Shown: positions 42,991 to 52,327, counted from the first letter of the stretch. The stretch is 64,000 nucleotides of DNA from Phocaeicola salanitronis DSM 18170 (GCF_000190575.1 NC_015164.1:62001-126000); one strand, 5' to 3'. Notes: a model not told the origin generated them from the letters alone. Numbers and translations are program-made.

Positions 42991-44805
42991 TCAATAGAGC
43001 TTCTGTATCAGGTCGCTTCGTCCGATGCGCCTTAGCTCGCGGATGATGTGCGGGCGTTCTTCGGGCTTGTACCAGAAAAAGAACATGCGCTGGGCGAGCT
43101 TTTCCTTTTGCGTCTTTGCCGAGAAGACCGGCTCCAGCGTATAGGGATGTATGCCCGTGTACCATGTTTCCGTGGCTACGGTCATGGGGGTGGGCGTGAA
43201 GTCTTGCACTTGTTCCAGGTGGAAGTCCAGCCGTTTGGTGATGACCGCCAGTTCCGCCATGTCTTCTTCGGTGCATCCGGGGTGGCTGCTGATGAAGTAG
43301 GGGATGAGCTGTTGGCGCAGGTTCAATTCGCGGTTCAGGCGGTCGAAGATGCGTTTGAATTCGTAGAATTGCTCGAACGGGGGCTTGCGCATGATGTCCA
43401 ATACCCGCAGGCTTGTATGTTCGGGTGCTACCTTCAGGCGTCCGCTTACATGTTTCACGATGAGTTCGCGGGTGTATTCGGCGGTACTCCGATTTATGGC
43501 GGGGTCTTTGCTTTTGTGCAGGAGCAGGTCGTAGCGCACGCCGCTTCCGATAAAGCTTTTCTTGATGCCCGGCATCGCGTCCACGCTGCGGTAGATGTCC
43601 AGCAGCGGGCGGTGGTCGGTGTTCAGGTTCGGGCAGATTTTCGGATGCACGCACGAGGGGCGCTTGCATTTCCGGCAGAGGGTCTCGTCCGTGCCGTGCA
43701 TGGCGTACATATTTGCCGAGGGGCCTCCCAGGTCGCTCAGGTATCCCTTGAAGTCGGGCATCTCGGTAATGGCTTTCACTTCTTTCAGGATGCTCTCCTT
43801 GCTCCGGCTCACGATGAACTTGCCCTGATGTGCCGAGATGGTGCAGAAGGCGCATCCTCCGAAGCAGCCGCGGTGGAGGTTCACCGAAAACTTAATCATA
43901 TCATACGCCGGGATGCGTTTCCCTTTGTATTTGGGGTGGGGCAGGCGCGTGTAGGGCAGGTCGAACGAACGGTCCAGTTCGCCTTGCGTCAGGGGCGGAT
44001 AAGGCGGGTTGACCACCACCGTCCGGCCGCCTGTCTCTTGCCAGATACGTGCCGCTTCGTATTTGTTCGATTCTTCCTCGATGTGGCGGAAGTTCTGTGC
44101 TTGCTTGCGCTTGTCGGCAAGGCATTCTTCGTGCGAGAAGAGGCGCATGTCGGTTTCCGTAGGGCGGAAGTCCTTGCTGGGGACAAGGTATGCTGTTTGT
44201 GGAATATCGGTAGGCAATACAGGCACAGCTTCCATGCGCCGGCACAGTTCCACGATGGGTTTTTCGCCCATGCCGTATATCAGCAGGTCGGCTTTCGAGT
44301 CAATCAGGATAGACGGGCGCACTTTGTCCTGCCAGTAGTCGTAATGCGTCAGGCGGCGGAGCGAGGCTTCGATACCTCCCAGCACGACGGGCACGTCGGG
44401 GTACAGCTCTTTCAGGATGCGGGTGTAGACGATGCTCGGGTATTCGGGGCGCATGTCGTGGCGTCCGTCGGGCGTATAGGCGTCTTCGCTCCGCAAGCGT
44501 TTGTTGGCGGTGTATTTGTTGACCATGCTGTCCATGCTTCCTGCGCTTACGCCGAAGAAAAGCCGTGGCTTGCCCAGTTTCTTGAAGTCGCGCAGGTCGT
44601 CGCGCCAGTTGGGTTGGGGCACGATTGCCACCTTCAGCCCTTCCGCTTCCAAGATGCGCCCGATAACGGCGGCTCCGAACGAGGGGTGGTCGATATAGGC
44701 GTCGCCGCTGAACAGGATGACGTCCAGTCCGTCCCAGCCTCTCAGTTCCACTTCTTTCTTGGTCGTGGGCAACCAGTCGGTCAGTTGATAGTTCCTCAAA
44801 ATCAA
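42991..44805 (-). CDS. YgiQ family radical SAM protein
   Basis: A 604-residue radical SAM enzyme with the cluster motif in RGCFGGCAFC (about residue 315) after a cobalamin-binding-like N-terminal domain (WDGLDVILFSGDAYIDHPSF). The family (UPF0313) is widespread but its reaction is unknown. A second set of cysteines, CRKCKRPSCVHPKIC, lies near residue 385. It is a single-gene unit. Confidence 0.93.
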   Translation of the reverse strand: MILRNYQLTDWLPTTKKEVELRGWDGLDVILFSGDAYIDHPSFGAAVIGRILEAEGLKVAIVPQPNWRDDLRDFKKLGKPRLFFGVSAGSMDSMVNKYTANKRLRSEDAYTPDGRHDMRPEYPSIVYTRILKELYPDVPVVLGGIEASLRRLTHYDYWQDKVRPSILIDSKADLLIYGMGEKPIVELCRRMEAVPVLPTDIPQTAYLVPSKDFRPTETDMRLFSHEECLADKRKQAQNFRHIEEESNKYEAARIWQETGGRTVVVNPPYPPLTQGELDRSFDLPYTRLPHPKYKGKRIPAYDMIKFSVNLHRGCFGGCAFCTISAHQGKFIVSRSKESILKEVKAITEMPDFKGYLSDLGGPSANMYAMHGTDETLCRKCKRPSCVHPKICPNLNTDHRPLLDIYRSVDAMPGIKKSFIGSGVRYDLLLHKSKDPAINRSTAEYTRELIVKHVSGRLKVAPEHTSLRVLDIMRKPPFEQFYEFKRIFDRLNRELNLRQQLIPYFISSHPGCTEEDMAELAVITKRLDFHLEQVQDFTPTPMTVATETWYTGIHPYTLEPVFSAKTQKEKLAQRMFFFWYKPEERPHIIRELRRIGRSDLIQKLY

Positions 44806-45027
44806 TGTCTTTCTATTGTGATTTTTAGTTAGTCAGAAATGAATTGCGAAAAATTGCCGCATACATCCGCAAATGCGTGTGCGTTAGAAACATACCATGT
44901 TAGCCCTGTGGCGGGAAGACGCCACAATGTGACGTCTCTACATTCGGATGGCGCTCCCCCTACAAGCTATTTGGTAAAATGCGGAATTCATTTAGATTAA
45001 TCTGTGTAATCTGTGGTGAAAACCTTT
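44806..45027. other. gene-free stretch with degenerate palindromic repeats
   Basis: It contains a diverged member of the TGTAGGGG family (CCCCCTACAAGC near 44960) and short inverted CGCCACA/TGTGACG pieces. No gene is seen. Confidence 0.5.
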
Positions 45028-45366
45028 TCAGTTCAGCGGTTCGTTCAGCACATCGGGGCTGAGGCTTCCTTCTTTTTCGTGCTCCCATTTGATGTAGAGC
45101 TGGATAAGGTTGAACAGTCCCAGCGCCTTCATGTTGTTGTGGTAAATCACGTCGATGCACAGGTCGAGCAGGTCTTTGCTGTCTCCTTCCATCGAGGCGA
45201 TGAGCGAGCGCACGTTCAGCTTCAGTTTGTCGAGCACCGATTCGTCTACGATTCCGTTGCTGTCTATCAGGTGCTGGAACAGCGCGTATTTCTCGATGGT
45301 CTGCAAGTGTTCTTCCGATATCTCCAACGTCCGTGTGCCGGACTGGTTTGCTTGTATGGTATACAT
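45028..45366 (-). CDS. small hypothetical protein
   Basis: A 112-residue protein from ATG 45364-45366 (MYTIQANQSGTRTLEISEEH). Acidic and helical, with SVLDKLKLNVRSLIASMEGD and ALGLFNLIQLYIKWEHEKEG. The frame is open for 48 codons upstream, but these are Cys/Thr-rich and unlike coding sequence. No family recognised. Confidence 0.6.
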   Translation of the reverse strand: MYTIQANQSGTRTLEISEEHLQTIEKYALFQHLIDSNGIVDESVLDKLKLNVRSLIASMEGDSKDLLDLCIDVIYHNNMKALGLFNLIQLYIKWEHEKEGSLSPDVLNEPLN

Positions 45367-45550
45367 GGTTGTCGTATGTTTAAAGTTTATTGTAAAGCAA
45401 AGATAACATTTGCAAAGATACGTTTTTATTTTTAATTCTGCAAGGGCTTTTGAGTGGGTTGTTGTAAAAATATGTAAGCGAATGAAAGAAGTTGTGCTGA
45501 TTATAGTCAATCAGAAATGGATTGCGAAAAATCCGTTAATCCTTTATGTT

Positions 45551-45680
45551 GAACACAGAGGCACAGAGGCACGGAGAAATAAATATATAGAGAAGGTAAA
45601 GACCATAGAGCCAGACTTTTACTCTGTGAACTCTGTTCTCTCAAAAAAATAAAGCTCTGTGTCTTTGTGTCTCTGTGTTC
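45551..45680. repeat. inverted repeat of the ACAGAGGCACAGAG family
   Basis: Arms GAACACAGAGGCACAGAGGC (from 45551) and the inverse ending GTCTCTGTGTTC (45680) bracket about 75 bases. It is a relative of 251-335 and 42842-42981. No gene inside. Confidence 0.75.
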
Positions 45681-45742
45681 CATTCCATTTTTTCGCAAAC
45701 CAATTTTGTTTTACTATAAAACGAAGCTTTTTTTGTGACAGT

Positions 45743-45923
45743 GTGACAATTGTGACAAATGACAATAACTGAAAATGATTTTCTATCCGCCAAGGAAAAA
45801 GTGTGACTAAAATTTATATATATTATATATAAATATATATAATATATATAATATAAATATATAACTTTTCTCTTCTTTCTTCCGTTTTCTGAAAACATTA
45901 TTGTCATTTGTCACAATTGTCAC
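45743..45923. repeat. 181-bp element with 26-bp perfect inverted ends and AT-rich core
   Basis: Positions 45743-45768 and 45898-45923 are perfect inverted copies made of GTGACAATTGTGACAAATGA-type sequence. TGTGACA recurs at about 10-bp spacing. The centre (about 45810-45865) is almost pure AT with ATATAT repeats. No gene. Confidence 0.85.
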
Positions 45924-46048
45924 AATTGTCACGTTTGCAAGGGTTGTTGCGCAAGAAAAACGCGTCTGTTTGCATAACCTGTTCCATATATATGCGCGTG
46001 CCTTCGGAAATAGTTGCTCCGCGTCGCGCGGGCAGGTGCGCGAGGCAC

Positions 46049-46079
46049 TTGTATAATTCAAAATTTTTCCGTACCTTTG
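46049..46079 (+). promoter_or_regulatory. plus-strand promoter with no gene downstream
   Basis: TTG (46049-46051), 20 bases, TACCTTTG (46072-46079) match the consensus well. The next annotated gene on either side of the start is on the minus strand. Confidence 0.65.
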
Positions 46080-46085
46080 TGGCGT

Positions 46086-46180
46086 AAAGCTAAGATATAC
46101 ATAATGTTTGGAGAGATAAGGTGGTTTCAAACTACCTTATCCCGTCCGGCTGGAGATAACCTTGTTTCAACCAAGGTCAT
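46086..46180 (+). ncRNA. candidate small RNA with two stem-loops
   Basis: Downstream of the promoter at 46049-46079 lie two stems: GATAAGGT/ACCTTATC (about 46115-46140) and GATAACCTTG/CAAGGTCATC (about 46153-46178), both with GTTTCAA in the loop. No U-run follows on the plus strand, so the 3' end is uncertain. Alternatively they serve as terminators for the minus-strand gene ending at 46177. Confidence 0.4.
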
Positions 46181-46656
46181 CTGACAAGCAAATGTGGGGG
46201 CAGGGGAGCGCCTGCAGGGGCTTTCTTGCCGGGCGTGCGGCGAGGATGTTTGGGACGCGGGGCGAAAATCTTTTCCACTTGGCGCATGGTGAGGATTTTC
46301 TTGAACTTGGCGTAATAGGTTTCTTTAGTCTCGACGCGTTTCTTCTGGCACTCGAAGCAAGCCTGCATCCGTTGGTCCAGCTCTTCATCGGTCAGCTCGC
46401 TTTTGCGCGGGCGGCTGGCGGAATCGGGAGCGGCGGGACGGCATTCCGCCAGCGCCTGCAGGTATTCCTTGTAAAGCGGGAGGAACTTGGCGGAGGTTTC
46501 ATCGTCGAGCAGCAGCTCTTTGTTCATGCGCATGGCCTGGCGTTCGATGCGTTGTTCGTCGGTAAGGCGTTCTCTTTTGCGTTCGGGAACTTGGGCAAAG
46601 AGTGAGGTGGTGCATATCAGCGCACCCATTACGAGGTATAAATGCATTGTTTTCAT
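46177..46656 (-). CDS. secreted Spy/CpxP-like small protein
   Basis: A 159-residue exported protein: signal peptide MKTMHLYLVMGALICTTSLF-AQ, then charged helices (RERLTDEQRIERQAMRMNKE, FLPLYKEYLQALAE, KKRVETKETYYAKFKKILTM) of the Spy/CpxP heavy-metal-sensor type, and a basic, proline-rich tail. Its stop codon lies inside a stem-loop. The role may be periplasmic protein folding stress, by analogy only. Confidence 0.7.
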   Translation of the reverse strand: MKTMHLYLVMGALICTTSLFAQVPERKRERLTDEQRIERQAMRMNKELLLDDETSAKFLPLYKEYLQALAECRPAAPDSASRPRKSELTDEELDQRMQACFECQKKRVETKETYYAKFKKILTMRQVEKIFAPRPKHPRRTPGKKAPAGAPLPPHLLVR

Positions 46657-47137
46657 GTTCTTTTAAGTTTTTGAGTTTTTAAGTTTTTAGTTGGCCCGAT
46701 TCGTTTTCCGGTACCGGGTGAAAAACGGAAAACGGGCTGTTCCGCGCGTTTACTATTCAGACAGGCGGGGCGGGAAGAGGTTTAATCGGTTTAATATATT
46801 TTATGTTTATAGATATCCTTAAAATGCCAATGTAGGGGCGTATCGCATACGCCTGGGTGCACCAACTTATCCACGTGGACGCTTTCGGGCGTATGCGATA
46901 CGCCCCTACAGGCAATTTGGCAACATGCGGAATTCTAAGACCTGTATGTTTTATGTTCTTTCGGCTGAAAAAAAAAGGATTGCTGGAAGCCTTTGTCGAC
47001 AAACTATGTTAAAAGGACGTTTTTTAAAAAAGAAAACTTTTGAAATTCTTGTTTATTAATAATGTTGTGAAAATCAATTTGTTGTGTTTTGGTTTTGGAA
47101 AACTTTCCGGATAGTTCATAACTTCTTGCTGTTTTGT
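46657..47137. other. gene-free region upstream of nrdJ
   Basis: It holds an A/T-rich TTTAAGTTTTT repeat near 46665, a palindromic element (46831-46910) and nothing coding that I can support. Confidence 0.5.
46831..46910. repeat. palindromic repeat of the TGTAGGGGCGTAT family
   Basis: Inverted ends at 46831-46853 and 46887-46910, near-identical to the ends at 25844 and 25901. Non-coding. Confidence 0.8.
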
Positions 47138-47168
47138 TTTGTAAATTGGAAAAACATTTTTAGCTTTG
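47138..47168 (+). promoter_or_regulatory. promoter of nrdJ
   Basis: TTTG (47138-47141), 19 bases, TAGCTTTG (47161-47168). The predicted start near 47175 leaves a leader of about 57 bases before the GTG at 47232, and excludes the longer reading from 47166. The leader is too short for a cobalamin riboswitch. Confidence 0.75.
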
Positions 47169-47231
47169 TATCGTTCGTTGAAGGCGAACGGGACTTTATC
47201 CGGAAATACACTAATTCAACACTATATTATC

Positions 47232-49775
47232 GTGGAAAAACAAACGTACAGTTACGACGAGGCATACGATGCTTCGTTGGATTATTTTAAAGGAGACGAG
47301 CTTGCCGCCCGCGTGTGGGTGAACAAGTATGCCGTGAAGGATTCTTTCGGGCATATCTATGAGAAATCGCCCGAAGACATGCATTGGCGCATTGCGAATG
47401 AAGTGGCACGCATCGAGGCCAAGTATCCGAACGGATTGAGCGCGCAGGAGCTGTTCGGCTTGTTCGATCATTTCAAGTACATTATTCCGCAGGGAAGTCC
47501 GATGACGGGCATTGGGAATGACTATCAGATTGCTTCGTTGTCGAACTGCTTCGTAATCGGGCTGGACGGATCCGCCGATTCGTATGGGGCCATCATCCGC
47601 ATCGACGAGGAGCAGGTACAGCTGATGAAGCGCCGCGGAGGGGTAGGGCACGACCTGTCGCACATCCGCCCGAAAGGTTCGCCGGTAAAGAACTCGGCGT
47701 TGACTTCTACCGGGCTGGTGCCATTTATGGAGCGTTATTCCAACTCTACGCGCGAGGTGGCGCAAGACGGACGCCGCGGGGCGCTGATGATGACGGTATC
47801 TATCAAGCATCCCGACTCGGAAGCTTTCATCGATGCCAAGATGACCGAAGGAAAGGTTACGGGAGCCAATGTGTCGGTGAAGCTGGACGATGAGTTTATG
47901 GAAGCTGCCGTGGAAAACCGCCCGTATGTGCAGCAGTTCCCTATCGGTTCGCCTCATCCGATGGTGAAGAAAGAGATTGACGCTTCGGCTTTGTGGAAGA
48001 AAATCGTGCACAACGCGTGGAAGTCGGCAGAGCCGGGCGTGTTGTTCTGGGACACGATTCTCCGCGAGTCGGTGCCCGATTGTTATGCCGACTTGGGTTT
48101 CCGCACCGTGTCTACCAACCCGTGCGGCGAAATCCCTCTGTGCCCGTACGATTCTTGCCGTCTGCTTGCCATCAACCTGTATTCGTATGTGGTCAATCCG
48201 TTTACTCCGGAGGCTTATTTCGATTTTGATTTGTTCAAGAAGCACGTGGCTTTGGCACAGCGCATCATGGACGACATCATCGACCTGGAGCTGGAAAAGA
48301 TAGAGAAAATCATGGAAAAGATAGATTCCGACCCCGAAAGCGAAGAAGTGAAAGGTACGGAGCGCCATTTGTGGGAAAAGATTTACCGCAAGTCGGGCAT
48401 GGGACGCCGTACGGGCGTGGGCATCACTGCCGAAGGCGACATGCTGGCGGCTTTGGGATTGCGCTACGGGACGGAAGAGGCGACCGAGTTTGCCGAGCGG
48501 GTGCAGAAAACCATTGCGTTGGAGGCATACCGTTCTTCGGTTGTTATGGCAAAGGAACGTGGCGCGTTCGAGATTTACGATACGGAACGCGAGAAGGACA
48601 ATCCGTTCGTGAACCGCTTGCGTGAAGCCGACCCCGGGCTTTATGAGGAGATGAAGAAGTACGGCCGGCGTAACATCGCGTGCCTGACCATTGCTCCTAC
48701 GGGGACCACCAGCCTGATGACGCAGACCACTTCGGGCATTGAGCCGGTGTTTATGCCGGTTTACAAGCGCCGGCGCAAGGTGAATCCGAATGACGAGAAC
48801 GTGCGCATCGACTTTGTGGACGAAACGGGAGACGCTTTCGAGGAATATCTGGTGTTCCATCACAAGTTCCTGGCGTGGATGAAGGTGAACGGTTATGACC
48901 CTGACAAGCATTACACGCAAGAGGAAATTGACGACCTGGTGGCGAAATCTCCTTATTATAAAGCGACTTCGAACGACGTGGACTGGCTGATGAAGGTCAA
49001 GATGCAGGGACGCATCCAGAAATGGGTGGACCATTCGATTAGCGTGACCATCAATTTGCCGAACAACGTAGACGAAGAGTTGGTGAACCGCCTGTATGTA
49101 GAGGCATGGCGGTCGGGCTGCAAGGGATGTACGGTGTACCGCGACGGTTCGCGTGCAGGCGTGTTGCTTTCTGCCAAGAAGAAAGACGACAAGAAAGAGG
49201 AAGAATGCCATTGCAAGCCTCCTCAGGTAACGGAAGTCCGCCCGCGTGTGCTCGAAGCCGATGTGGTGCGTTTCCAGAACAACAAGGAGAAATGGGTGGC
49301 GTTCGTCGGTCTGCTCGACGGTTATCCTTACGAAATATTTACCGGTCTGCAAGATGATGACGAGGGCATTGTATTGCCGAAATCGGTAGTCCGTGGCCGC
49401 ATCATCAAGAATTATGACGAGAACGGCGTGAAGCGTTATGATTTCCAGTTCGAGAACAAGCGTGGATATAAGATGACGATTGAAGGATTGTCCGAGCGCT
49501 TCAACAAGGAGTATTGGAATTATGCGAAACTGATTTCAGGCGTGTTGCGCTACCGGATGCCTATCGAACAGGTTATCAAGTTGGTCAATTCGCTCCAGCT
49601 CGATAGTGAGAATATCAATACGTGGAAGAACGGTGTGTCGCGTGCATTAAAGAAATATGTGCTCGACGGCACGGAAGCCAAAGGCATGAAATGCCCGAAT
49701 TGCGGCAATGAGACCTTGGTTTATCAGGAAGGTTGCCTGATTTGCAAGACTTGTGGTTCTTCGCGTTGCGGATGA
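47232..49775 (+). CDS. nrdJ: adenosylcobalamin-dependent ribonucleotide reductase
   Basis: Class II reductase that makes deoxyribonucleotides using coenzyme B12. The start is GTG 47232 (VEKQTYSYDEAYDASLDYF), giving 847 residues. Key parts are SLSNCFVIGLDG (active-site Cys), STNPCGEIPLCPYDSC, IAPTGTTSLM and GCKGCTVYRDGSR. The C-terminus is a zinc ribbon (CPNCGNE...CLICKTCGSSRCG), as in NrdJ, carrying the redox cysteines. It is a single gene with its own promoter. Confidence 0.95.
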   Translation: MEKQTYSYDEAYDASLDYFKGDELAARVWVNKYAVKDSFGHIYEKSPEDMHWRIANEVARIEAKYPNGLSAQELFGLFDHFKYIIPQGSPMTGIGNDYQIASLSNCFVIGLDGSADSYGAIIRIDEEQVQLMKRRGGVGHDLSHIRPKGSPVKNSALTSTGLVPFMERYSNSTREVAQDGRRGALMMTVSIKHPDSEAFIDAKMTEGKVTGANVSVKLDDEFMEAAVENRPYVQQFPIGSPHPMVKKEIDASALWKKIVHNAWKSAEPGVLFWDTILRESVPDCYADLGFRTVSTNPCGEIPLCPYDSCRLLAINLYSYVVNPFTPEAYFDFDLFKKHVALAQRIMDDIIDLELEKIEKIMEKIDSDPESEEVKGTERHLWEKIYRKSGMGRRTGVGITAEGDMLAALGLRYGTEEATEFAERVQKTIALEAYRSSVVMAKERGAFEIYDTEREKDNPFVNRLREADPGLYEEMKKYGRRNIACLTIAPTGTTSLMTQTTSGIEPVFMPVYKRRRKVNPNDENVRIDFVDETGDAFEEYLVFHHKFLAWMKVNGYDPDKHYTQEEIDDLVAKSPYYKATSNDVDWLMKVKMQGRIQKWVDHSISVTINLPNNVDEELVNRLYVEAWRSGCKGCTVYRDGSRAGVLLSAKKKDDKKEEECHCKPPQVTEVRPRVLEADVVRFQNNKEKWVAFVGLLDGYPYEIFTGLQDDDEGIVLPKSVVRGRIIKNYDENGVKRYDFQFENKRGYKMTIEGLSERFNKEYWNYAKLISGVLRYRMPIEQVIKLVNSLQLDSENINTWKNGVSRALKKYVLDGTEAKGMKCPNCGNETLVYQEGCLICKTCGSSRCG

Positions 49776-49785
49776 CTTTGCTTTT

Positions 49786-50009
49786 CACCACAGATTACGC
49801 AGATTTATAAAAATTATATTCTTGATTTATAGTAGAACAAAATTGGTTTGCGAAAAAATCTTGATGTATTGTCATCCTGAACGAACGTGAAGGATCTCGT
49901 AGACATCCACGTGGGCGCATCCGAGATGCTTCACTTCGTTCAGCATGACAAATGATTTTTCGCATTTTATTTCTGATTGACTATATTTTAATCTGTGTAA
50001 TCTGTGGTG
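49786..50009. repeat. nested inverted repeats between nrdJ and the thioesterase gene
   Basis: Outer arms CACCACAGATTACGCAGATT (49786-49805) and its near-inverse (49990-50009) enclose a second pair (TTTGCGAAAAAAT / ATTTTTCGCA) and an inner pair (TTGTCATCCTGAACG / CGTTCAGCATGACAA). The middle pair recurs at 25965-26290, where a MITE interrupts it. Confidence 0.75.
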
Positions 50010-50024
50010 CTTTAAAAAAGAGGT

Positions 50025-50438
50025 ATGGAAGAAACAGTAAAACATCATTTGTTGGACCGGGTGAAGAAGAACCCGTATGTCAATCATTTGGAGATTGATT
50101 TTCAAGAGATAGAAGAAGGCCGTGTGGTAGGGCGCATGCCGTTGAAGCCCGAACAGCGCCAGTATAGCGGAGTGGTGCACGGAGGGGTGTTGGCGGCATT
50201 TGCCGATACGGTAGCCGGATTTGCGGCTTATACGATGACGCCTACCGACCGGGATGTGCTGACGGCAGAGCTGAAGACTTCGTTCTTGCGTGCGGCATGG
50301 GGCGACGAGCTGGTAGGGATAGGCACCGTCGTGAAATCGGGGTTGAACTTGCAGTTTGCCGAGTGTGAAATCTATTGCGACGGCAAGCTGGTGAGCAAGG
50401 CTTCGGGGACATTTTGTGTGGTGCATTCTCTGATTTAG
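50025..50438 (+). CDS. PaaI-family hotdog thioesterase
   Basis: A 137-residue acyl-CoA thioesterase with the hotdog motif YSGVVHGGVLAAFADTVAGF (about residues 46-65) containing the catalytic Asp. LTAELKTSFLRAAWGDELVG is typical. Substrate unknown. folB follows 4 bases after its stop. Confidence 0.9.
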   Translation: MEETVKHHLLDRVKKNPYVNHLEIDFQEIEEGRVVGRMPLKPEQRQYSGVVHGGVLAAFADTVAGFAAYTMTPTDRDVLTAELKTSFLRAAWGDELVGIGTVVKSGLNLQFAECEIYCDGKLVSKASGTFCVVHSLI

Positions 50439-50442
50439 GCGT

Positions 50443-50814
50443 ATGAAAGCGGAAGCGATGTATATCCGTCTGGACGGGTTGAAATTTTATGCCCGTCATG
50501 GTGTGTTTCCTCAAGAAACGCGTGTAGGTGCGGAGTTTACCGTCGACCTGTGTTTGCGTACCGATTTCTCGCAAGCGGCGGAGACCGATGCCTTGGAGGG
50601 AACTGTCAGTTATGCGGAGGTGTTCGAGCGGGTAAAGGCGGAAATGGAAATTCCTTCCCGTCTGCTGGAGCATGTCGTTTATCGGATAGCCCGCCGCCTG
50701 CTGGACGATTTCCCTAATGTCATGGAAGTCACTATCGGCCTGTATAAGCAGAACCCGCCCATGGGAGCCGATTGCCGCCGGGTGGGGGTAGAGGCGAGGT
50801 ATGCACGGAATTAG
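50443..50814 (+). CDS. folB: dihydroneopterin aldolase
   Basis: Makes 6-hydroxymethyl-dihydropterin for folate. The 123 residues show IRLDGLKFYARHGVFPQE, SYAEVFERVKAEME and LLEHVVYRIARRLL with the conserved Glu and Tyr. It may begin at the first ATG (50443) or at MYIRLDG five codons later. It converges on the citrate synthase gene. Confidence 0.93.
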   Translation: MKAEAMYIRLDGLKFYARHGVFPQETRVGAEFTVDLCLRTDFSQAAETDALEGTVSYAEVFERVKAEMEIPSRLLEHVVYRIARRLLDDFPNVMEVTIGLYKQNPPMGADCRRVGVEARYARN

Positions 50815-50884
50815 TTGACAAGGAAACAAGTTGGCAAGGTTTACATATTACAAAGCCTTGCCAACTCGTCAACTGAATAGCGAT

Positions 50885-52225
50885 TTACCTTTCTCCTATC
50901 GGCGTGTACGTTACTTCTTCCAATACGTTTTTGTATGCCGGCCGGATGATGCGTCTTCCTTCGAAGTTCAGTTCTTCGATGCGGTGGGCGGTCCAGCCTA
51001 CGATGCGCGCCATGGCAAAGAGCGGTGTGTAGATTTCTATCGGCAGCCCAATCATTTCGTAGATAAAGCCGGAATAGAAGTCCACGTTCGAGCATACTTG
51101 TTTCTTTGTGCCCTTTACTTTCTTGAAACATTCAATGGCGCGTTGTTCCAGCAATTCCAGGAAGGCAAATTCTTTTTCGCACCCTTTTTCGGCTACCAGT
51201 TCGCTGGCAAGTTCTTTCAGAAGCACGGCACGCGGGTCGGAAATAGTATATACGGCATGGCCGATTCCGTAAATCAGTCCGCTCCCGTCGTATGCCTCTT
51301 TGTGCAGCATCCGTATCAGGTAGGTGTCTATTTCGTCGATGTTGGTCCAGTCGGAGATGACCTCTTTCAGGTGGTGGAACATCTTTACCATCTGGATATT
51401 GGCTCCGCCGTGTAGCGGGCCTTTCAGCGAGCCGATGCCGGCTGCAATGCTCGAATAGGTGTCGGTGCGGGTAGAGCTGGTGACACGTACGGTGAAGGTG
51501 GAGTTGTTTCCTCCTCCGTGTTCTGCCTGAAGCACCAGCAGCAGGTCGAGCATCCGCGCTTCCAGAGGGGTATATTCCTTTTTCATCATGTAAAGGAAGT
51601 TTTCGGCTATCGACAGGTTTTCATGCGGGTGCCGGATGTGGAGCGAACGGCCGTGTATGCTGTGCCGGTAAATGTTGTAGGCGTATGCGATGATGGTAGG
51701 GAACTTCGAGATGAGTTCGATGGACTGGCGCATCAGGTTGTCGCGCGAGATGTCATCGGGGTTGGGGTCGAACGTGTACATTTCCAGCACGCTGCGCGCG
51801 AGGATGTTCATGATGTTCTGTCCTTCCAGGTCGATGATGTTCATGGTTGTCTTCTTGTCGAGCGGCATGTTGTCGTTTATCAGTTCCTTGAAGGCATCCA
51901 GCTGTTCGTTGTCGGGCAGTTCTCCCGAAAGGAGCAGGTATGCTACTTCTTCGAATCCGAAGCGTTTTTCCTTTAGCAGGGCATGTACGATGTCGGCAAG
52001 GTCGTATCCCCGGTAAAAGAGTTTTCCGGGAATCGGTTTCAGCCCTTCTTCCGTACGTTCATATCCCACTACGTTGCCTATCTTGGTCAGTCCTACCAGC
52101 ACGCCGGTCCCGTCTTCGTTGCGCAGCCCGCGTTTCACGTTGTATTTCGTAAATAGTTCATTGTCGATGCGGCAAGCCTGCTTGGCGCATTCCGAAAGCT
52201 TGTATACGATGTATTCTTTTTTCAT
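50885..52225 (-). CDS. gltA: citrate synthase
   Basis: Condenses acetyl-CoA and oxaloacetate. The 446-residue protein has the catalytic His in GPLHGGANIQ and GIGHAVYTISDPRA, and the Asp in NVDFYSGFIYEMIG. It is the last gene of the acn-icd-gltA operon, so the oxidative branch to 2-oxoglutarate is encoded together, probably for glutamate supply rather than a full cycle. Confidence 0.96.
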   Translation of the reverse strand: MKKEYIVYKLSECAKQACRIDNELFTKYNVKRGLRNEDGTGVLVGLTKIGNVVGYERTEEGLKPIPGKLFYRGYDLADIVHALLKEKRFGFEEVAYLLLSGELPDNEQLDAFKELINDNMPLDKKTTMNIIDLEGQNIMNILARSVLEMYTFDPNPDDISRDNLMRQSIELISKFPTIIAYAYNIYRHSIHGRSLHIRHPHENLSIAENFLYMMKKEYTPLEARMLDLLLVLQAEHGGGNNSTFTVRVTSSTRTDTYSSIAAGIGSLKGPLHGGANIQMVKMFHHLKEVISDWTNIDEIDTYLIRMLHKEAYDGSGLIYGIGHAVYTISDPRAVLLKELASELVAEKGCEKEFAFLELLEQRAIECFKKVKGTKKQVCSNVDFYSGFIYEMIGLPIEIYTPLFAMARIVGWTAHRIEELNFEGRRIIRPAYKNVLEEVTYTPIGER

Positions 52226-52327
52226 GAGTAGTACAAAATTTAAATGATATTTATTGGAAACGCAGATTAAACCGATAGGTAAATAATCTGCGTTGCTGAA
52301 CTGACAGATTATTTAAACGAATCAGAG

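Noticed and set aside
43048..44832. 594-codon plus-strand open frame
   Set aside because: It is antisense to the clear radical SAM gene and has a Val/Phe/His/Arg-rich composition typical of a shadow frame in GC-rich coding DNA.
45743..45923. Replication origin
   Set aside because: The AT-rich core with repeat arms looks origin-like, but there is no dnaA or dnaN nearby and no DnaA boxes were seen.
46757..47002. 81-codon minus-strand frame
   Set aside because: Most of it is the palindromic repeat at 46831-46910 read through; no start signal.
47169..47231. Cobalamin riboswitch before nrdJ
   Set aside because: The leader of about 57 bases is too short and lacks the B12-box pattern.
47211..49352. 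713-codon minus-strand open frame
   Set aside because: Antisense to nrdJ, with a His/Arg/Val-rich sequence lacking any recognisable motif.
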